From: Panicum virgatum
Taxonomy: Eukaryota > Streptophyta > Magnoliopsida > Poales > Poaceae
Assembly (NCBI RefSeq): GCF_016808335.1
Contig: NC_053146.1
Span: 28,621,495-28,685,494 of the forward strand
Length of the DNA stretch: 64,000 nucleotides
Direction of reading: 5' to 3'
How positions within the stretch are numbered: the first letter of the stretch is position 1; every line of letters starts with the position of its first letter. Made by a program: the position numbers and the translations under genes. Below are positions 22,190-33,125 of this stretch, piece after piece. Under the pieces are notes generated by a model. That model made no database searches. It saw only the letters and a program-made list of their open reading frames with translations, and was not told the DNA's origin.

Positions 22190-23815
22190 GAATATGTTAT
22201 CACTGATGGAATATTAAGCTTACAGTAAAAAGATGGTACCCAACCAAAACAGTTATCATGTTGGAACAATCAAGATTCTCTAATCTATTATTGAATTTCA
22301 GGATTTAATACTGGAAAACATATACCTAAACTTGCTCTGGAATTTCTACTGCATGCATGTGTAACTGAAGCATTGTTAATACATAAATTTCAGATTTATT
22401 AGAGTTCATTTGCTATATACCATGTGTAATGCTTGTTTAATCAACTTAATTCATCATATATAGCTTTTATGCTCAGAAAAATCTATATTTATTTTTGAAG
22501 TCTCACTTTAGTTCTGTGATCCTGTATGAAAATTTTAAGCTACATTTACTGAGTTTTACTTTAGTTAAAAATCATGCTTAGCATCTGATGGTTAGATTTA
22601 CCATTTTTGTTCTGAGTAAACTAGGTCATATCTGATCAAGATTTTTGGACAAGTTCTTAGTAAGAGTTTGTGCTCGCTATAATAAAAGTTCACATGCAGT
22701 ACTGATCAAATGAACTTTGAAAAAATTATGCTAACTCATGATAAGTTAACTGCATAACTAAATTATCTTGATGATATAAAGCTTGATAATTTTTTGGAAT
22801 ATGTTTAGCTCATGACTAGACTCTGGTAAAATTTGAGGACCATATCCCTAGTATAACTCTCTGTAGAATTAATCTTATTTAATAGCTTGCTAAATTTGTT
22901 CATTTTGTCACCTCTGATGTATAATATAAATCTGGAAAAACAGTACTGAGTAGATGCTATGTAAATGTTCCCATAAAATTTTAGCACCAGAAACCATGTG
23001 AATATGTTATCACTGATGGAATATTAAGCTTACAGTAAAAAGATGGTACCCAACCAAAACAGTTATCATGTTGGAACAATCAAGATTCTCTAATCTATTA
23101 TTGAATTTCAGGATTTAATCTGGAAAACATATACCTAAACTTGCTCTGAAATTTCTACTGCATGCATGTGTAACTGAAGCATTGTTAATACATAAATTTC
23201 AGATTTATTAGAGTTCATTTGCTATATACCATGTGTAATGCTTGTTTAATCAACTTAATTCATCATATAGCTTTTATGCTCAGAAAAATCTATATTTATT
23301 TTTGAAGTCTCACTTTAGTTCTGTGATCCTGTATGAAAATTTTAAGCTACATTTACTGAGTTTTACTTTAGTTAAAAATCATGCTTAGCATCTGATGGTT
23401 AGATTTACCATTTTTGTTCTGAGTAAACTAGGTCATATCTGATCAAGATTTTTGGACAAGTTCTTAGTAAGAGTTTGTGCTCGCTATAATAAAAGTTCAC
23501 ATGCAGTACTGATCAAATGAACTTTGAAAAAATTATGCTAACTCATGATAAGTTAACTGCATAACTAAATTATCTTGATGATATAAAGCTTGATAATTTT
23601 TTTGGAATATGTTTAGCTCATGACTAGACTCTGGTAAAAATTTGAGGACCATATCCCTAGTATAACTCTCTGTAGAATTAATCTTATTTAATAGCTTGCT
23701 AAATTTGTTCATTTTGTCACCTCTGATGTATAAGTATATAAAATCTGGAAAAATTACAGTACTGAGTAGATGCTATGTAAATGTTCCCATAAAATTTTAG
23801 CACCAGAAACCATGT
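22190..23815 (+). repeat. 0.81-kb tandem duplication inside LTR of A
   Basis: Copy 1 is 22190-22999 and copy 2 is 23000-23815; both begin GAATATGTTATCACTG and end CACCAGAAACCATGT. Differences are few and mostly short indels (for example AATACTGG against AATCTGG). The D LTR has one copy. Confidence 0.9.
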
Positions 23816-24204
23816 CAAACGTTCTGTACAAAAAGGTAAAGCAACTAGAGTAATCTACTTACATGAATAGTTATGGTTAATTGCTTTATGTTTAGATGCT
23901 GAAATTTATGCCATAGGTGCTAGAGTATTTGATCTGTGTTACTTTAATTTTTCATCACTAGCTCATGAGTAGATTTGTTGTTATGAAATAGTAAAAGCAT
24001 GCTATGTCTAAATGATAACAATGAAAACCAAACCCCCACACTCATTCATGAAGAAACATAGTTGTGTTTACTACTCCATAAACAACTGCCCATGAAATGA
24101 AATATTGAGATCATCACTGAATTAACTTTTGTTGAACTACAACTTTATCGTGAAGGAAAGAAATCATTATCCATGAGTAACTCATAATCTTGCATTGCAT
24201 ATAG

Positions 24205-24468
24205 AAGCGGTTAATCTTGCTGATGGAGAATACGAGCTGGTGCCCGCGGACTCTTGTGTTGATCAGGAAGTTAATTTGAATTGTTCTAGCGTAGCTCAAG
24301 ACCTGGGCCAAGCCCCAGAGGTTTTTCTGCCTGACAGTGCCCAAGAAGGCAAGCCCCGGTGCATAATCCCACTATTTTCTGAGTTATTATTCATCTAGCT
24401 ATTTATAATGTGTTGTAATAAGTCTATTTCTGCATTTATGTTTTCTAGGCATTGATCGAAAACCTTAG
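24205..24468 (+). CDS. LTR-embedded two-exon peptide, A copy
   Basis: The island 24205-24348 is 144 nt long, follows a GCATATAG acceptor and ends at GAAG before a GC-type donor (GCAAGC). A second exon at 24449-24468 follows TTTTCTAG. It reads on in frame to a Gly-Ile-Asp-Arg-Lys-Pro-stop. The island is phase 1 at both ends and encodes VNLADGEYELVPADS and QAPEVFLPDSAQEG. Both exons match the D copy closely and the G copy more distantly. A 5' exon would have to lie in the GC-rich region ending near 21811 or 21863; no in-frame ATG after the TATA box was found, so the start is unresolved. Function unknown. Confidence 0.5.
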
Positions 24469-25799
24469 ATGCATGATCCCTAGGTACCTATGTTTGATCC
24501 CCATATCTTTTTATCGACTAGTTGCCATGCTAATTAGGTATGGTAGAAGTCGAGGGGTTTCCTGCCTCTCGCGAGCAAATAGGAATTTTACTGACTTTAT
24601 TTCCTGCTGAAATATAAGGACAACGGGTGGGGTTGTGTAGTTGTGATACCCCGCTGGTATAGTCAAAATGGCTAAGGTCGCGGTGTGTGGCTCATTTCGT
24701 TAAGCGTTTGAAAGTACTAGCCACATACCGAGAAATATGGTAATCGGTAAGCTTAAGTACCTGATTGGACCAGCGAGTGGAACGATCTCGCACCCTCTTT
24801 TGGTAGAAGTAGGTTTATTTTTGTCCGGACGTACGGGTGCAGAGTGGTCGGACTCTGTAGTCGGGGAGGGTGTTCCGGATCCACGGGCTGGAAAGAAAGG
24901 GGAACAGTAGCGTGGGCGGGAGCGAAGTCGATCCCCATGCGTGTGGTCTAGGTTCCCCTGGCCAGGTTGAAATTCGATTCAGAATCGTCCGCCTCTCACG
25001 GCATGAGATTGCTTAATGTTTTCGGTCACACAGAGTAACAAGTGGAACATGATGATGATAATACTACTGGTTGATTAAATGGTTGCTCTACCATGTTTGT
25101 GTAGAGTTAGATGCAAACTTAGAATGGTTAATCTAACTAGAAGATGGCTAGATAAAATATGCAAATAAGGACCAACTCTTAGTGGCATGTTTTTTTTTGG
25201 CAAAACAAACCCCACCAACCAAAAAGCCTTGCATGTCTAGTTATCGGACTATGTTATATCCGGTGACGGGTCAGTCTTGCTTAGTATTAGTATACTCAGC
25301 CTTGCTTGTGGCACTGTTTTCAGGTACTAACTTCGAAGATCTATTTGCAAGTCTTACTTGGCCGTGTACCTTGCCTCCGGGCTGGTCTGTTGAGTGGGAT
25401 GGCCCTTCAGCTGGTGCTGACCACCCTCCCGCTGAGTGACGCTTTTCGTATGGGCTTTATCGATGCATCACACCTTTCGCTAGTAGTCGTTTACTCTTTT
25501 CGCTGAAATAATAAGACTTGAATAATTTGTGTAGTTCGGACTTCTGTAGTACTTTGCTACTCTGAACATGGTTTGTAATAAATTTCCGTTCCGCTGCAAA
25601 CTCTGAGATGTATGAAATGTTCTGTGTTGTAATCTCTGGGCTCACCTTCGTGTGAGTGTTGTCTGCTGATCCTGGAATAGCGTGGCTTTTATCGAGGCTT
25701 CACTTGAGGAACTACCGGTGAGTGCCAATTTGGGTCAGAGTTGCTTAGCAACAAAGATCAGTGCACCCGGGCCCAGTAGTTTTGGGTGGTTCCGCCACA

Positions 25800-26283
25800 G
25801 TCTGGGCGACAAATAGGAACTCAAGCTCGTCAACGTCCTTAGGGCCAACCAAAACATATTCGTGTGGAAACCAGCGGATATGCCAGGGATGCCCAAGGAG
25901 TTGATCGAGCATACCTTGAAGGTCGAACCTAAAGCCACACCAAAGAAGCAACGGTTGCGGCGTTTCTCACCAGACAAGCGAGAAGCCATCAAGAAAGAGC
26001 TGACAAAACTACTCGCAGCAGGGTTTATCAAGGAAGTGTACCATCTTGAGTGGTTGGCCAACCCTGTACTCGTCTAGAAGAAGAACAACAACGAGTGGAG
26101 GATGTGCGTCGACTACACCGATCTAAACAAGCATTGCCCAAAGGATCCTTTCGGGCTACCATGTATTGATCAAGTAATCGACTCTACAGCAGGATGTGTC
26201 CTGTTATCCTTCCTCGACTGCTACTCAGGGTATCATCAGATTGCCTTGAAAGAAGAAGACCAAATCAAGACGGCCTTCATCAC
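25800..26283 (+). pseudogene. pol: Tat element F pol, part 1 (RT start)
   Basis: In the frame LVNVLRANQNIFVWKPADMPGMP the sequence gives the Tat linker and RT N-terminus, then RRFSPDKREAIKKEL, LLAAGFIKEVYH, WRMCVDYTDLNKHCPKDPF and LDCYSGYHQIALKEEDQIKTAFI. An in-frame TAG follows NPVLV at about 26076. The frame is cut by element B at 26284 and resumes at 33126 after a 5-bp target duplication (ATCAC, 26279-26283). Confidence 0.85.
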
Positions 26284-27787
26284 TGTTGACACTCACTAAC
26301 GACCATTTCCAGGCGTCAACTTGATCAGAAAATCATGAGAGTTTGCATTTCTTACACGCATCCTTATCCAATAAAGTTCCTAAATCACACTTTACCTTTT
26401 AGAATATGCAAGTTGTATTTTCAAGCTAATATGCAGGTTACAAGCACACTTTGGCCCGACACAAAATCACAGAAAATATCAGAGTACCGATTCAGGCTCA
26501 AATGGACCAAGTGAAGCCCAAGAACTGCAGCAAACCCAGCTAGGGCAGGCCGTGCCTCAACTTTAGGACAAGGGGATACCAAGACAACCCCACTCCAGGA
26601 AGTTGGGGGCGGTTGGCGGCCTGGGCAGGCCGACCGACCTGCCTGGTCGGCCGGCCAGGCCTGTGGGCCCCACCGCCTCAACCAAGGCACGTGCCGCTAC
26701 CCTATTGGCTCACAATGTCGGTTTGGGGTGCTGCGACTGGTGGCTCTAGGCACACACACACAAACCACACACACCACACACCTCTCATCTCGTCTCTTGC
26801 ATTCCGTGCACAGTCTTTAGGTTTAGTGGAGTTTAGGAGAAGTCTAGGAGTCATCGAGTCGCCGGAGTTGCTCGAGAGTCTGGTATGGGTTCATCTCTAG
26901 CTCTCTCTTGTAATATTCGGTCGTTTGTAATAGAATTAGACTATGGTTACCGATATCTACTTGAAGTATATTCTGAGTTATCGAGTATAAGTTTCTTGTC
27001 ATGGTTGCGTTATTATTCAATGCTTGCATTGCATGATCGCCCTATACTGGAGATGGTTAGTCTTTTGTTCTTAGAACTCTATCAATTGCTCCAGTATTCG
27101 TATGATTGCTCTAGTGTGATGTCTGTCCATCCGGAGGGTGGGGGCTCCACGCGGGACACTAGAGTATCCCTTACTAGCGTAGACATGGTGTCTAGATTAG
27201 TTAAGAGTTGCTGGATGTCAACTATACCCACAATTTGTAGAGGTAGCCGACAGGTGGTGACAGGCTTGTCCATGCCTTTTAGTAATCCTCCACATTCGGT
27301 ATGGGGGGTAGGAGGTACATAAAGTCGCCGGGGTGTACGGGCTCCTCCCGTTTCTTCGATAGCGATATCCCTGTAGTGTAGTTTAATCTCTGATGAGCTA
27401 ACTAATGAGAAAGTGTAGATATAGCTAGCCTAGCACAACTGACTCAAGCTCTGACTTTTACCTTGCTCCTGGCCTAAAGTAACCTTTATTCTTTTTTCCA
27501 AGAGAGTAGTTTGTGTGTGTGTCACACTACCTCCTACCATGTTATTATCTTACCCCTGTTTATGCATGAGCATATCCAATCTAGATAGAGCTCACCAACT
27601 GATCTATATATTCTCTCACTCATCGCCTTCCCTACGGAAATATAAATAACACTCCGGTATACTCCCGGGTAAAATGCTACAGCGGTATTCTGTGCGCTTG
27701 CGGATCTATTCGTGGTTCATGAAATACTGCCGTCCCAAATTGGCATCTGCGGGCATCATCGCTAGGTGACGTTGGTAGGCGCCAACA
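26284..27787 (+). repeat. 5' LTR of B (1504 bp)
   Basis: TGTTGACACTC...GGCGCCAACA. Compared with the 3' LTR it lacks the segment carrying the TATA box between GGTGGCTC and the CA-repeat (around 26746), so its promoter is probably dead. It holds an open frame of 145 codons (26885-27322), which the 3' LTR also keeps. Confidence 0.9.
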
Positions 27788-27795
27788 AGCATTTT

Positions 27796-27812
27796 TGGCG
27801 CCATTGCCGGGG
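27796..27812 (+). promoter_or_regulatory. primer binding site of B
   Basis: TGGCGCCATTGCCGGGG matches the complement of the 3' end of plant tRNA-Asp with one mismatch. This primer is usual for Athila/Tat elements. It lies about 8 bases after the LTR end. Confidence 0.8.
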
Positions 27813-27933
27813 AAGGCATAGAGTGATATATATAGATAGAGTTGTGAACAAAATCGAAATTGGTATTCGCTTGCTAAACAGGCTAACTTGGCTTTGTTTT
27901 CTTGTCTTCGTTGATATGAAAACAGGGTAGTGT

Positions 27934-30123
27934 ATGACCAGTTTCGACTTGACACAAAACTTTCATTCCGATCCAGAGTCACTTTTGAGGAGGACGCGAG
28001 CTCGTCTGGTATCACCTCGGAGATCACTCTCGGCAGTTGATCCAGTCATCGCATCGTTGTCAGCTCCTAGAGCCATGGCCCAGAAGACACTCCGTGATTA
28101 CTCTGCTCTGTCTGCTAGCCAGGTCCCGACCGGACCCGGGGTTAACAACGGAGGAGAAAATTTCGAGATCAATACGGGTCTCATTACGATGGTGCAGGCC
28201 AGCCCATTTTGTGGCAGGGCCAATAAGGATGCCAGCACTCATCTCCAGCAGTTCCTGGAGCTCTGCAGTACTTTTGTTATCAAGGGTGTATCGCGAGAAG
28301 CAATCCGGCTCCGTCTGTTTCCGTTTTCTCTCTTGGGGAGAGCGAAGCAATGGTTTTATGCTAACAAGGCTACTGTGGATACTTGGGACAAATGTGCAAA
28401 GGCGTTCCTCTCGAAGTTCTTCCCGACAGGCAAAACCAATGCTCTTCGTGGTTGGATTTCGAACTTCCAGCAGTCATCAAATGAGTCTATTCCGGAAGCT
28501 TGGGAGAGGCTTCAAGAGTATATTCTGGCGTGTCCGCACCATGGAATGGATAATTGGCTCATTCTACAGAACTTCTACAATGGGTTGATATAGTCATCCC
28601 GTGATCATGTGGATGCCGCTGCGGGTGGAGCTTTCTTCTCGCTGACCATTGAAAGAGCTACATCATTGATCGAGAAGATGGTTTCCAACCAAGGTTGGAG
28701 CGATGATCGCCTCCAACCGCGCCAGTGAGGTATGCACTCCGTCAAGGAGACCGACATGCTCGCTATGAAGATTGATCTCCTCCTCAAGAAATTTGAGGAT
28801 TATTCCCAAGATAAGGCTCAGATGCAAACACTTCAATCCGTGCAAACTCGCATGACGTGCGAGGTCTGTGGGAATGTTGGACATTCGGGCGACAATTGCC
28901 CAGAAACCCAAGAAGAAGCTCTATTCCTCAATGGCAGCAATGGGTTTTGTCCACAAGGAGGTCAGGGGTGGAATCAACCATGCCCATATTACCAAGGAGG
29001 TAATGGGAATTCGAATTCTTTCGGTCCTAACCAGCCTACCTTGAGAGATCTTGTCTACGGCCAAGCGAAGATCAATGAGTCCCTTCAGAAGAAGTTGGCT
29101 GCTACAGACAAATCTATGGAGACCATCCATGCCAAGATGGACGGATTCTCCACTGCTATGAAGAACAAGCTGAGTTTCAATAAGGCGCTAGAAACTCAAT
29201 TGGCTCAACTAGCTGCTACTACACCTGTTGCTGATAGAGAAGATTCCGGGGCAACCCGAATCAACTCTAGAAAGCGTGAATGTCATCAATGCTATGTGGA
29301 AAGAGCCCCTTAGTAGGACATCCCTCAGCTATGCAGAGAGGCTCACACGCCCAAGAAGAGGTGCGTGGGGCGAGTTGGCAGCCACAATAAGAGAAGATCC
29401 CAGAACCCCAGTGATCAGCTGCTCAATCTTTGATTATGAATTCGATCATGCCCTTTTTGACCTTGGAGCCAGCATTAACATCATGCCCAAGGTGACTTTC
29501 GAGAAGCTAGGCTATCCATGAATTTCCCCTACCACTATATGTGTTCAGTTGGTAGATTCCACGATAAGATATCCAGAAGGAGTTGTGGAAAGGTTAATGG
29601 TAAAAGTCAAGAATACCTACATATTGGTGGACTTCGAGTCCTTGATATGAAAGGAGATCTTGGAATTCCGCTCATACTTGGGCGACCATTCCTCAAGGAT
29701 ACAAATGCCAGAATTGATGTGGGGAGAGGAAGAATCAGCCTCCGTATCATGGGAAAGACCATGAAATCTAAGTTCCAAAACAAGAGAGAGGTATTCCTGA
29801 TTCATGAGGATAGTAAGAAATAAGGGTTATGGGCAGAGCTCGGTTGGGATGATCAAGACTATCACCCCTCTTCCAAGCCAGCTTGGGAGGATTGGGAAAT
29901 TCATACTCCACCAACCGAGCCAGTGGAAGATGATCAGAAGATCCCTGATTTCATCACCAATATAGTATGGGAAGATCTGGAAATCGTCTATCCAACATCC
30001 GAGGATCCTGTTCCTGTGCCACCTACGCCACCAAAGAAGACCAAGAAAGTGTGGCGCAAGAAGAACAAGACGTCATCGACCGCTACTACTTCTCCAGGTA
30101 CGGATGAAACGACCTCAACCTAA
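27934..30123 (+). pseudogene. gag-pro: gag and protease of non-autonomous element B
   Basis: Gag starts with ATG at 27934. The Athila-type gag domain (LRLFPFSLLGRAKQWFY, FLSKFFPTGKTNALR, PEAWERLQEYILACPHHGM) runs to an in-frame TAG at about 28591-28593. The same frame continues with a further stop at 28726-28728. A zinc knuckle CEVCGNVGHSGDNC (C-x2-C-x4-H-x4-C) is at about 28858-28900. A protease follows after frameshifts, with DLGASINIMP (catalytic D present) and IPLILGRPFL. A short Pro/Lys-rich tail ends at 30123. No polymerase domain is present in any frame. Confidence 0.85.
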
Positions 30124-30974
30124 TTAGGTATGGAGAAAGGTCCTACTTTTTGACCCTAAACTAAGAGCTAGCTTGGGGGAGGTTCCCTCCCCTAAGTCAA
30201 CTGTATCCCTTTATTTGCTTTCAATAAAAATTGATAAAAACTTCCAAAAACAAAATAAAAATTTACTGCTTTATTTCCCTTTTCCATGATGCGCGGTAAG
30301 AATGTTTTAACTCCCTTTTGATAAGTTGAAAGGATGAATTTTGCTTTGCTCTATCATGTCTGTTGTGCCTAGTTTGAAAATAAGAGTTCTCTTGAGTTTA
30401 TATTCATTGGTTATACAAATATATTGCCAATAAACCTGAAAGTTCCGTGGGTTGCTTATGCTTGATCCGAGTCTAAGTTGTTGTGAGTTTAGATATGGTA
30501 AATAAGGTTATGCAAGCTTGTTCTAGTGATGCTTGAAGTCTGGAGTTGTTTTCGAAAAAAGAAAATTTTAAAACAAATTAAGGCAAGTTTCCTAGCGATA
30601 TGCAATGTCCTACCAGAGCTATATGTCATATTCCATGAAAAACCCTTATACATATGCTGCTTGATATTTTGTTGAGTTTTGTCAAATTGGGTGACCCTAG
30701 TAAGATGCTCTTCATGCTTTCTCGATCATAAGCACGTACACGTCCCATCCATTTGTTATATTCCTACACTGGGAATTAGCACCACCATCCACTTCACATC
30801 TATAAATGCTCCATGTCTTGGTGATCTCTCTTGTAGAACATTCTTGAAATAAAATAAAGTCAGATTATGGTTGCCCTAAAAAGAAGAGAAAAGATGGCAT
30901 GCCAAAGAAGCATGACCCAAAAAAAAAGGAGAGAAAAAGGGGGTAACCATGTCTCAAACAAAAAAAAGAAAAAG

Positions 30975-31014
<40 letters not shown>

Positions 31015-31585
31015 ATGATTCGAGAAAGAAAAGCCATTACCTCAAGGAGTAAGCCATATTCATCCATCTATCCATCCATTCATACACTTGCACCTTTTGA
31101 TCGAGATTGCATGACTTGTTTCTCCATGGATCCTCTCTTTGACTTTACAATAAATAGAATACAAGTGTGCCCTGTTCTTATCCTACCTTGAGCTCCACAA
31201 AGGCTTGTAGTAGTAGGGAAGATCAAAGGCAAACACTGTCCTGGTAAGGAAATACAACATGAGTGCCTCGAGAGAGTTGTCTTGGAGCTTTGCCATGTTT
31301 TCAAAAATCTTTCAAAAAAGTGTCTCCAGATGGATTGAGGATCTATGAACAAGTAAGTACTGCTTTATGCACTATTCTAACTTTCAACAGCCCAAGACAA
31401 CGAGACAGCTAAAAAGCCCCATGAGGGAGTAAGGTAATTGAGCAAAGGTATGCTAGCCAACTTATCTAAGCTTATAGATGAATCTCTTTGCTTCAGACTA
31501 TGACATGACAGGTAAGGTATGAGTCAAAGTGATTTTCTGATCAACAACCTGATTTGTCCTACTTTGCTCGGGACGAGCAAAGGAC
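30124..31585 (+). other. 3' non-coding region of B
   Basis: Non-coding region of about 1.5 kb where pol would be expected. It contains A-rich tracts, a (GA)n microsatellite at about 30975-31008 and short CATC repeats (31053-31083). Part of it (about 31130-31200, around CTACCTTGAGCTCCACA) is shared with element H in inverted orientation near 53030. Confidence 0.7.
30975..31008 (+). repeat. (GA)n microsatellite
   Basis: An uninterrupted run of alternating A and G of about 34 bp within a purine-rich tract of B. Confidence 0.9.
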
Positions 31586-31599
31586 AGCTTGGGGGATCT
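31586..31599 (+). promoter_or_regulatory. polypurine tract of B
   Basis: AGCTTGGGGGATCT lies directly before the 3' LTR start, the usual plus-strand priming position for this lineage. Confidence 0.75.
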
Positions 31600-33125
31600 T
31601 GTTGACGCTCACTAACGACCATTTCCAGGCATCAACTTGATCAGAAAATCACGAGAGTTTGCATTTCTTACACGCATCCTTATCCAATAAAGTTCCTAAA
31701 TCACACTTTACCTTTTAGAATATGCAAGTTGTGTTTTCAAGCTAATATGCAGGTTACAAGCACACTTTGGCCCGACACAAAATCATAGAAATATCAGAGT
31801 ACCGATTCAGGCTCAAATGGACCAAGTGAAGCCCAAGAACTGAAGCAAACCCAGCTGAGGCAGGCCGTGCCTCATCTTTAGGACAAGGGGAGACCAAGAC
31901 AAGCCCACTCCAGGAAGTTGGGGGCAGTTGGCGGGCTGGGCAGGCCGACCGACCTACCTGGTTGGCCGGCTAGGCCCATGGGCCCCACCGCCTCAACCAA
32001 GGCACGTAGCGCATCCCTGTTGGCTCACAACGTTGGTTTGCGGTGCTGCGGCTGGTGGCTCCCTGCTATAAATAGAAGGGGGGTAGACAATAGAAAACAC
32101 ACACACACACACACCACACACCTCTCATCTCCTTTCTTGCATTCCTTGCATAGTCTTTAGGCTTAGTGGAGTTTATGAGAAGTCTAGGAGCCATCGAGTC
32201 ACCGGAGTTGCTCGAGAGTCTAGTATGGGTTCATCTCTAGCTCTATCTTGTAATATTCGGTCGTTTGTAATAGAATTAGACTATGGTTACCGATGTCTGC
32301 TTGAAATATATTCTGAGTTATCGAGTATATGCTTCTTGTCATGGTTGCGTTATTATTCAATGCTTGCATTGCATGATCGCCCTGTGCTGGAGATGGTTAG
32401 TCTTTTGTTCTTAGAACTCTATCAACTACTCCAGTATTCGTATGATTGCTCTAGTGTGATGTCTGTCCATCCGGAGAGTGGGGGCTCCACGCGGGACACT
32501 AGAGTATCCCTTACTAGTGTAGACATGGTGTCTAGATTAGCTAAGAGTTGCTGGATGTCAACTATACCCACGGTTTGTAGAGGTAGCCGGCAAGTGGTGA
32601 CAGCCCTGTCCGTGCCTTTTAGTAATCATCCACGTTCGGTATGGGGGGTAGGAGGTACATAAAGTCGCCGGGGTGTACGGGCTCCTCCCGTTACTTCGAT
32701 AGCGATCTCCCAATTGTGTAGTTTAATCTCTGACGAGCTAACTAATGAGAAAGTGTAGATATAGATAGCCTAGCACAGCTGACTCGAGCTCTGACTTTTA
32801 CCTTGCTCCGGCCTAAAGTAACCTTTATTCTTTTATCAAAGAGAGTAGTTTGTGTGTGTGTCATACTACCACCAACCATGTTATTATCTTACCCCTTTTT
32901 ATGCATGAGAATATCCAATCTAGATAGAGCTCACCAACTAATCTATATATTCTCTCACTCATCGCCTTCCCTGCGAAAATATAAATGACACCCGGTATAC
33001 TTCCGGGTAAAATGCTACAACGGTATTCCGTGCGCTTACGGATCTATTCGTGGTTCATGAAATACTGCTATCCCAAATTGGCGTCTGCGGGCGTCATCGC
33101 TAGGTGACGTTGGTAGGCGCCAACA
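31600..33125 (+). repeat. 3' LTR of B (1526 bp)
   Basis: TGTTGACGCTC...GGCGCCAACA, followed by the target duplication ATCAC. It keeps a TATA box (CTATAAATAG, 32066-32075) lost from the 5' LTR, a CA microsatellite just downstream and the 145-codon open frame (32225-32662). Confidence 0.92.

Larger units (their letters stand above)
17656..25799 (+). mobile_element. Tekay-type element A, 3' half
   Basis: It consists of RT through chromodomain (17656-20569), a polypurine tract and a long 3' LTR (20618-25799). The 5' LTR, gag and protease are missing; the left edge is the J junction. The right edge ends CCGCCACA and returns to F pol, so A had inserted in F. The 5-bp duplication cannot be checked because the 5' end is gone. 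Confidence 0.8.
20618..25799 (+). repeat. 3' LTR of element A (5182 bp)
   Basis: TGTGAAACC...CCGCCACA. The layout matches the D LTR: AT-rich U3, TATA box, GC-rich region (about 21100-21920), long AT-rich region, exon-like island at 24205, and a C-rich end. It is 789 bp longer than the D LTR, which is accounted for by an internal ~0.81-kb duplication. GC-rich ORFs near 21154-21867 start upstream of the TATA box and are not credible as they stand. Confidence 0.85.
26284..33125 (+). mobile_element. complete non-autonomous Athila-like element B
   Basis: Two LTRs (26284-27787 and 31600-33125) flank a 3.8-kb internal region with a tRNA-Asp-type PBS, gag and protease but no RT, RNase H or integrase. 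A polypurine tract precedes the 3' LTR. The element is flanked by ATCAC on both sides (26279-26283 and 33126-33130). It must have used enzymes from another element. It is inserted in the RT of F. Confidence 0.92.

Noticed and set aside
24205..24348. LTR island as a captured host gene exon
   Set aside because: Considered, but I recognise no host protein with this peptide and it is present in three LTRs at the same place; kept as an element feature instead.
28037..28588. 183-codon plus-strand ORF over B gag
   Set aside because: Shifted frame of the real gag, which has the recognised domain.
30867..31052. Lys/Arg-rich ORF over the (GA)n tract
   Set aside because: Pure microsatellite and A-rich translation.
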